Part shown: positions 57,401 through 64,000 of the stretch, one piece after another
How positions within the stretch are numbered: position 1 is the first letter of the stretch
Layout of the letters: every line of letters begins with the position of its first letter
DNA from: Corylus avellana
Taxonomy: Eukaryota > Streptophyta > Magnoliopsida > Fagales > Betulaceae
Reading direction: 5' to 3'
NCBI RefSeq assembly: GCF_901000735.1
Contig: NC_081541.1
Location: 25,049,743 to 25,113,742 of the forward strand
Length of the DNA stretch: 64,000 nucleotides
Position numbers and translations under genes: made by a program
The notes under the pieces: model-generated
The model's input: only the letters and a program-made list of their open reading frames with translations
Database searches by the model: none
What the model was told of the DNA's origin: nothing

Positions 57401-60400
57401 CAATTAAGTTGAATTATACACCTTTTGTGTTGAAACTTTTCCCTTATTATTGTTTCATTGTATAAATTATTATTATTATTATTTTATTATTATTATTATT
57501 ATCATGGGAAAAGATCTATGCAGTAAATTTTTTATGTGGCATTCAATCATAGGTACATATTTCTTGCTGACAAGGTTGAGATTCAAGACATCACCAAACA
57601 AACTTGCTTATTTGTTTTGGTGGGACCCAAAAGCAATCAAGTAAGCAATGTTAAAAAGTTCTCATATATTGTTAACATTAGGGAAAATACCCTGTTACTA
57701 CCTGGAGTTTTGCCTGTATGAAAATCTCCATGAACTTTTAATTTGCTAATTAACTTCCTTCAGTTTTGCTCATATGAAAAATTGGTTGTTCCCTCCAGAT
57801 TTTTCTCCATAATAGGCAGTCCTGTGTTGTATCTGATTTTACGCATCAGAAACAAAGACCTAATAACAGGCTTCCATTTGTGTGAACATCAATTTTTTTC
57901 ATTAATTCTCTAACACAAATATGTAAAATTTCCATTAAAATTACAAAAAAAAAGCAAGAAAAGAAAAAAAGAAAAAGAAAAAGGAACGAATGAAAGAAAG
58001 AAACTGAGGGAAATGCCTCCCCATCCCTCATGAGGGCCAGCCTTGCTGACTCGGTGGCCTTGGGGGGTGGGGGGGAGGCCACTCTCTCTAGGGCAGGGTT
58101 GGAGGCACCTCCACGCCCAAGCACCTCAGGGGCCCCCTTCATCTGGAGGATGGATTCCACCCCTCAGGCTGCCTCTTTATTGAGGGGAAGGGTTGGAGGC
58201 GCTACCCTTAACTTCTCATTTTTTATTGTAATGTTTTCTTTTGCCCTTTTTTTTTTTTTTTTTTTTTTAATATAATATTTTTTAAGAGTATAATGAAAAT
58301 ATTAGATGATTTGTATTAGAAAATGAACAAAAAAATATTGACTCACATATTCGGAAGGCTGATGTTGGGTCTGACATATAAAATTGGACTTGTCGTAGGA
58401 CTCTCATTAAAAAATTGAAGAGAAATTTGAAAGGTCATATTTGTAATGTGATCAAAAAATGACAGAAGTTAATTGAAAAAATTAGAAGCTCAAGGGATGA
58501 TTTATCATACAAGCAAAATTCATGATAGTAACGTGGTATTTTACCTTAACATTATTCCAGTATTTGATATGATGCTTTTGAAGTTTTGAATTTGATGGTG
58601 TAAATGCTTATAATTGTGGAATGCAATCAGGTAATGGAGGACTTGAACCTCGGTGATCTTGTTGGACAACCATATGGCACACATCGACATTTCACTGTAT
58701 GCTTCAATGATTTTCTTGACTATTGTATGAGGAAGTTGTGCTCATTGGTTTATTCTCTTGTGAGAATTATTGGACATTGTTTCTGTACATCATTTTTGTG
58801 GTCAAATCTATGTATGGAATGAAATTTTTATATTTTTCATGTTAGTACAATAAATGTCAACATGCATAGCTAAAATGTAATGTAAACATATGTATAAGCA
58901 AGTTGTGCTTTGGAGTCTCAGGGATGAATTCACATATGCGTTTATATTTTTTTAGGTCAACTTATATGATTCAGGGATTTCTATTATTGTGTAAAATGGT
59001 TCTGTTTTATCTGTCCACCACCCCACCAACCCCCCACTCCTCCAAAAAAAAAAAAAAAAAGAGAGAAGAAAACATTTATGTTACAGAATCATTTACCTGA
59101 TTTTGTAATTCTCCTAATGTGACAATTTTGTTGGTGATAAATGATGCAACCTCATTAGCCCATGACTTCGCTCAATGTAAAAGTAAATAATTGTCATCAA
59201 ACTTTGGCTTGGAATATATTATATACAGAAGGTGATATCTGGATTCAAACTTATGTCTTTGACAACTTGCCTACTGAAAAAAGTTGAAATTATAATTATT
59301 CAATTCATGAATTGGAGTATCTTTGATGATGCATTAAGGAAGTGTAGGAAGCCAAGGCCACTGGCAACAGAAATAATAACTGTTTTATTGTGTGTACTTT
59401 CATTTACTATTTGCAATCGACCTTATCCAAACCCTCTTTTAATTCACAGGTCAGTGGGATGCCTATTACTGTAGGTGTGGGAAATGTCATTTCTGAGCAA
59501 GGTTTTTCTCTATTGATGTCACCAGCTGCTGCTGGATCAGTCTGGAAAAGTATTCTATCTCTGGGTGCTCTCCCAATGGGTTCTAATGCATGGGAAAAAC
59601 TAAGGGTTCTTCAAGGTGGTGATTCTTGACTGGATCGTTTTGGCTTTACAAGTTTTGATTTATATAACTACTTGACGAGTGCAACTCAATTTTTGCAGGA
59701 AGGCCAGCTCCTCAAAAAGAACTTACTAATGAATTTAATGTCCTGGAGGCTGGTCTCTGGAATTCCATCTCTCTGGACAAGGGTATATAACTCATTTCCA
59801 TAAAATCATTTGAATGGAAATATGAGGGCCGAATGATCTAATTATAATCTTCTCAGGGTGTTACAAGGGACAGGAGACTATATCTAGACTCATAACATAC
59901 GATGGAGTGAAGCAACGACTCTGGGGAATTCATATCTCAGCACCAGCAGAGCCTGGCAGCCCCATTACAGTTAATGGGAAAAAGGTACTGGTCATGACTG
60001 TTATGCTTTTAAGTTTGAAAAATAACCCCTAAAGAAAGTTCTGCTCACTTATGCTGTGTTTGCTCATGGGAGAGAGGTAGGGAAAAAAAAGGTAATTATT
60101 TAATTTCTGTCTTGAAAGCAGCCAAACAAAAATCTCCAATCAACAGCATACAATAATTAGTTGGTTTAATTGAGGTAGTTTCCTTTATGGAAACAAAAAG
60201 ATAATAATATATAAGTTGTTACTCTATCTGGTTTGGCGTGCAGTTCATAGTTGTAACATATATGTGAATTTCATGCAGGTGGGAAAGGTGACAAGTTATG
60301 CATCTGGAAGAACGGAATCAGAACATTTTGGTTTAGGCTACATTAAGAGGCAAGCTGCTTCAAAGGGAGACACCGTAACTGTTGGAGACGATATCACAGG

Positions 60401-60455
60401 GACGGTGGTGGAAGTTCCTTTTCTTGCACGCCAAAGCCCGCCATCACGGAGTTGA
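51445..60455 (+). CDS. Plastidial COG0354 / YgfZ-IBA57-like folate-binding protein
   Basis: Twelve exons join with GT-AG borders and matching phase: 51445-51675, 51751-51852, 53549-53582, 55570-55643, 55767-55832, 55945-56009, 57553-57640, 58631-58696, 59450-59615, 59699-59782, 59857-59984, 60279-60455. The product is 426 aa. The start is the ATG of MALATAAAPRLPSIS, opening a Ser/Thr/Arg-rich plastid transit-like region. The GcvT-like folate-binding fold follows (VVDLSHFGRIRVSGEDRIQF, LHNQSTANFECLREG), and the family signature KGCYKGQE sits at residues 325-332. These proteins need tetrahydrofolate and support Fe-S cluster enzymes; the Arabidopsis plastid member is At1g60990. A MITE and a minisatellite sit in its introns. 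It appears intact. Confidence 0.95.
54410..54595. mobile_element. One-ended MITE remnant (intron 3)
   Basis: The reverse complement of the right end reads GGAAAAATTGCTAAATTGGT followed by CCCTATGATTTGAGATTGTG, a start typical of Mutator-type MITEs. A matching left end was not found. Confidence 0.35.
54848..54930 (-). mobile_element. Possible LINE 3' tail remnant (intron 3)
   Basis: A run of about 20 T followed by CCTGATAAGTAAT, the same tail motif as in the LINE at 2470. Only a tail-sized stub is seen. Confidence 0.4.
56280..56590. repeat. GC-rich minisatellite, about ten 31-bp units (intron 6)
   Basis: Units resemble GTGGTGCAACCTCCCC(C/T)G followed by ATGGCTCAGGG, alternating two subtypes. 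Strongly GC-rich in an AT-rich intron. It gives open frames on both strands but no protein signal. A T-run of about 20 at 56140-56159 precedes it. Confidence 0.88.
57681..58545. mobile_element. Mutator-type foldback element with GC-rich core (intron 7)
   Basis: The ends are GGGAAAATACC and its inverse GGTATTTTACC; imperfect inverted arms extend over 150 bp. TTAACATTA is found at both 57672-57680 and 58546-58554, a perfect 9-bp target duplication. The centre (58010-58210) is GC-rich (GGGGGGTGGGGGGGAGGCC-type) within AT-rich arms. No transposase frame. It lies between exons 7 and 8 without disturbing their splice sites. Confidence 0.92.
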
Positions 60456-60739
60456 GGTTCTTGAGGTCCGGTAATCATATGGATTAAGTTGAACCTCAAC
60501 TATTTAGTCTGTCATCTTTTCTCATATTTTTCACCAATATGAGATGTACATGTCACTTTTCATTGAGTCAATGATTGTTTTGGATGTGTATCGTTTAAAT
60601 GACTTGTTTCAAGGAGAATCCCTCCTATTGGCCATAAAAAAAGTGACGTGCTCTTATATTTTTATTTTTTATTTTTTAAGTGGAGGGAAGACAAGAAAAC
60701 AGAAACCAACACAAACCAAACAACGCTAAGGAGAATCTT

Positions 60740-61530
60740 TCCCCGTCTAACACGTTGAAGGAAGATGGGAATGCATCCAGAGAAGCATCTAGAGGTGGCT
60801 CATTTTGCTACATGACGGCTGCAAAAGTTGACAATTTTATGAACTTTCTTGGAATGATAGGAGAGAGTCCAATCCATAGGGGGGCTAGGGTTTTGTTTCT
60901 TGAATTCCCTTCCAAACCCAGTAACAATTCTTGTGCTGTATGAATGGATGAAATTCACATTTGAGAGGTTTTTGATTTGTAGCTTGGAGGCCCAAAGACA
61001 GTCATGGTTGGGCAGAAATTTCCAACCAAGTTTGGCAATGAGAGATTTGTTTATGTACTTCATTTGAGAGCGAGGTTCTTGGATTTTTCTTTGGGGAAAC
61101 CCCATTATATATATATATAGTCATGTCTATTGCATAGGGAAGAAGGCATAATAGAGGCTACAGCCTTAATGAGGGTAGATTTGCTAGCATGAGAAAGTGT
61201 CTTTGCCTTCCAACCAGATAACGAATTCCTCAAAGGTTGCCTTTTATTTTTGAGGGCTTGGAGGAGCTAATGAGCTAAAACTGAGTTGTCTTGAATAGAA
61301 CGGCCAGGGACTAAGGCTGATTTGTTGGGGGGCAACGATTTGGGGAGGATGGATTTGAGACGGTTAGCAAGGATTTTTGTCATGATTTTGTAGGACACAT
61401 TGCAAAGGCTTATAGTTATGAAGTGATGCAAAAGAAAAAGGTTCCTTCTTGCTTTGGTACAAAGCCCTAGAAAGATGTTGTTTTGCGCTCAGAGCAGAGT
61501 GCCACCTCTAAAAGCTCCAGATTGAGCTGG
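60740..61530 (-). pseudogene. LINE reverse transcriptase fragment
   Basis: The minus-strand translation shows ISLCNVSYKIMTKILANRLK and a following ALVPGRSIQDN block (about 61420-61290), then, after a deletion, LTLIKAV-like and KSLIAKLGWKFLPNHDCLWA (about 61060-60990) from the C-terminal part of L1-type ORF2. The FADD core is missing and stops are present. It lies just beyond the 3' end of the YgfZ-like gene. Confidence 0.75.
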
Positions 61531-61734
61531 GAACATCTTGCTTGACAATGTGCCTTCATCAGATAAAGGGGTGAGGATGAAGAGAAGCAACTTTTGTAGT
61601 GGGACTGAAAGCAAGCAAGCAACCATTGTTATTTTGTCAAAAATCCAAAGGCCTTCTCAGATTTTGATGAATTCAACCACGCTTATCCTTCTTCTGATGA
61701 TGCTGGGGGTGCGGAAAAATTTAGGGCCTGTTTA

Positions 61735-62445
61735 GTTTGCGGAATAGACCCCTAGAATAAAATGGCTATTTTTTTGGAATAGTCATTCTTTTATTTGGTA
61801 CGGGTCTATTCCTATGAATAATTATTCCCCTGAGAATCACTAATCTCTTACACACATGAATAACTATTCATTTAAAAAATGAGAGAAATAGCTATTCCTG
61901 AATGAATTAACAACTTTTTCCAAAAACCCAATGGCTTGTTTTTCCAATATAATCTGATATGGGTACATTATTACATACAATGGCTTGTTTAGAATATTGT
62001 TTATTTTACGACAACTAGCTTGCCTTTGCAAAATATATTTCTCCCCCTACCTCTCGCACCCATTGTACGTGTTAGCTTTTATGTTGACAAATTCAATATC
62101 AAAACTAGTGAAGTTATAAGTATAATGATGCTTCTTTTAGTTGGCAGTTGCTCTTAATCTTTTTGTTGAAGAAGAAACAAAAATTGCTAAAGTCAAATGA
62201 TCCCTATAGTCTTTGAAATGTTTTCATTCATTTAATATATTGTGGCCTTTTCAAAAGGTTCTTCACTTAATCGTACGAACACCAACCTTTCAAGTCTAGG
62301 TATTTTTTCCTACAAGTTACTTATTAAATAAACAACAACTATTTTGAAAAAATTTCCATTCAAATGAACTTTCTTCATGGAATGTCCTATGACACGGTAT
62401 TTTGCATTGCATTATGTATTGAATCAATAAATTTAGGGTAAAAAT
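61735..62445. other. Non-coding, possible MITE scrap
   Basis: GGGCCTGTTTAGTTTGCGGA at 61727-61746 is a common start of plant MITEs and is followed by GGAATAG/CTATTCC repeats up to about 61900, but a matching end was not seen. The rest is AT-rich with no gene. Confidence 0.45.
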
Positions 62446-62449
62446 ATCA

Positions 62450-62985
62450 TTCCCGCCAAAATTAAAAGCTCCTTAGTTTTTTTTTTTTTTTTTTTTTACA
62501 ATTTACTCTTGGGTCAATCGAAATGCCAATAAACTCCCTGCCATCAAAATTTTTTAACAGCCGTTAGTCTCAATCAAAACGCTCCGTTTCACTTCATTAA
62601 AATATTAATTTTTTATTAATTTAATTTTAAAATTTAAATCTAAAAATAAAAATAATATTGAAATGGTGCCACCCCTGGCCACCGCCCAACCCCTATGGGG
62701 TGGTTTGCCCACCCCTGGGAGTGGCCGAGTTCCCCATAGGCGCTGCCACCCCTAGTCACCTCTTCAATTTTTTATTTTTATTTTTTTAGATTTAAATTTT
62801 AAAATTAAATTAATAAAAAAATTAATATTTTAATGAGGTAAAACGGTGCGTTTTGATTGGGACTAACGACTGTTAAAAAATTTTGACGGTAGGGAGTTTA
62901 TTAGCATTTCGATTGACCCATGTAATAAATTGTCCAAAAAAAAAAAAAAAAAACCCTATGGAGTTTTTAATTTTGGCATGTTGAT
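62450..62985. mobile_element. Foldback element with GC-rich core
   Basis: Inverted arms start GCCAAAATTAAAAGCTCCTT at the left and end with the inverse (AGTTTTTAATTTTGGC) at the right. They continue inward through GTCAATCGAAATGC / GCATTTCGATTGAC, AACGGCTGTTAGTC-type blocks and AT-rich segments. The centre (62665-62755) is GC-rich with CCACCCCTGG motifs. Same design as the element at 57681. Target duplication not found. Confidence 0.8.
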
Positions 62986-63280
62986 TCAAAGACTTATGAT
63001 ATATTTACGCATAAATTTATTATCATCTTTTATTAAGTTGATTTAATATATTCTGTTCAAACGCCTCCTTACAGCTTACAAAAACTCTATTCTTATTTTT
63101 GTAAAATTCATCTTTTCCATGAAAGCACGCATTTTTCTGAAGTAACTTCATATATATTGTCTTTTCATAATTGAATAATATAATGATTAAATTCTAAATA
63201 TTCTAATATGCATATTTATCCAACTTTTCAAATCAATATTTTCTTAAAGCTTTTGTATGAGTATCTTGATGTAATATGCA

Positions 63281-64000
63281 GCGGCGGAGCCAGACAATTT
63301 ATATTGGGGGTACCGCACGCCAAAATTTTTTTGGCGTCCTAAAAGTTTTTTCCACCCTAAAAATTTGATAATTCACACAATATATGCATCACAAAAAAAA
63401 TATCTATAAAAGTTCATAAATATATACTTAAATTGATATATTAGAAACATAACATGTCGGCACTATATCAGAAAGACAGAAATACAAAAAAAAAAAAAAA
63501 AGTGTCTAGAACTGCACTTTACAGCTCTTAGAAGTACAAAATATCAAGTATCGAATCTAAATCGAAGCTCTCAGCAATTTTCCTTTCAATATAGAAAACA
63601 AAATTATTTGCAAAAAAAATCATCCTCCATTTTGTTGTAAAGTTATGTTTTAACAATTTTCATTGCTGAAAATGCTCGTTCGGTAGTTGCTATAAACACT
63701 AGAAGAGTCAAAATAAGACGAATTAATCTATCAATAAGATAGTTTGTCTTTAATTTTTCTGTCTTTGCCAATCCTTGGCATAATTTTGCAATGGAAGACA
63801 AATTTTGTAATGTTGGATCAACAAGCACATATATCTCAAATTAATTTTGTCATACATAGAAAAATCTAAGAGAATAATACTTCTCCGTAATCATACATAT
63901 ATCGTCAATTTTAAATAATTTATAAGCATTTTTTGGATCCAAAGCTAAGTAAGTATCAAAAGTTCCAAAGCTGACCAATGACTGCTGCAAAATTAATTGG
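63281..64000 (-). pseudogene. hAT-family transposase, C-terminal end (continues beyond window)
   Basis: The left end reads CAGCGGCGGAGCCAG, a typical hAT terminus. On the minus strand a decayed reading frame contains the hAT dimerisation block: LIDRLIRLILTL, ATTERAFSAMKIVKT (63700-63643), one stop, then LYNKMEDDFFANNFVFYIER (to about 63580). Upstream frames (63990-63830) are recognisable but full of stops. The element runs off the right edge and is a pseudogene in the visible part. Confidence 0.82.

Overview
The window is nuclear DNA of a eudicot plant. The evidence is multi-exon genes with GT-AG introns, plant-type transposable elements (L1-like LINEs, Ty1/copia and Ty3/gypsy LTR elements, CACTA, Mutator-like, hAT, MITEs), plastid-targeted gene products and AT-rich intergenic sequence. 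Repeat density and apparent heterozygosity suggest a woody outcrosser, but I cannot name a species. Two 100-N gaps (32475-32574 and 39815-39914) show that this is a scaffolded draft.

Only two cellular genes look real, both on the plus strand. (1) A membralin (TMEM259-like) gene enters from the left edge and ends at 18112. I can define its last eight exons; the intron between the second and third is 13.6 kb long because it holds a 3.1 kb LINE and a 7.3 kb nested Ty3/gypsy-type element. (2) A complete 12-exon gene at 51445-60455 encodes a plastidial COG0354/YgfZ (IBA57-like) folate-binding protein of 426 aa. From memory of locus numbering, the Arabidopsis orthologues At1g60995 and At1g60990 are neighbours, so the two genes appear to be an ancient linked pair, now separated here by about 33 kb of transposon-derived DNA.

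Region by region: 1-18112 membralin with TE-filled introns; 19448-22500 FAR1-like and CACTA TNP2 remnants and a long foldback; 22600-24860 a cluster of host gene fragments (TLP18.3-like exon, eS30 exons) with a hAT-like element that carries the 5' end of an eEF1A gene; 24900-26900 degenerate GATC-rich repeats, a MITE and a proline-rich low-complexity tract; 26956-32474 a CACTA element (transposase_24 gene) that has captured exons of an ALWAYS EARLY/LIN9-like gene, a kinesin-14 gene and possibly an ATAD3-like gene; 32575-39814 a short contig between two gaps that repeats the 3' half of membralin almost exactly and then runs into a truncated Mutator-like transposase; 39915-48145 a gypsy-type 3' region (minisatellite plus LTR), with a copia element at 40547-45766 nested in the same segment; 48146-50500 repeats, CACTA subterminal repeats, a second FAR1-like fragment and a MITE; 51445-60455 the YgfZ-like gene; 60700-64000 a LINE fragment, a foldback element and the 3' end of a hAT transposase gene.

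I found no novel multi-gene functional system. The most interesting material is gene-fragment capture by three kinds of element, the near-identical membralin repeat between gaps (haplotig or recent duplication), and several unusual repeat architectures.
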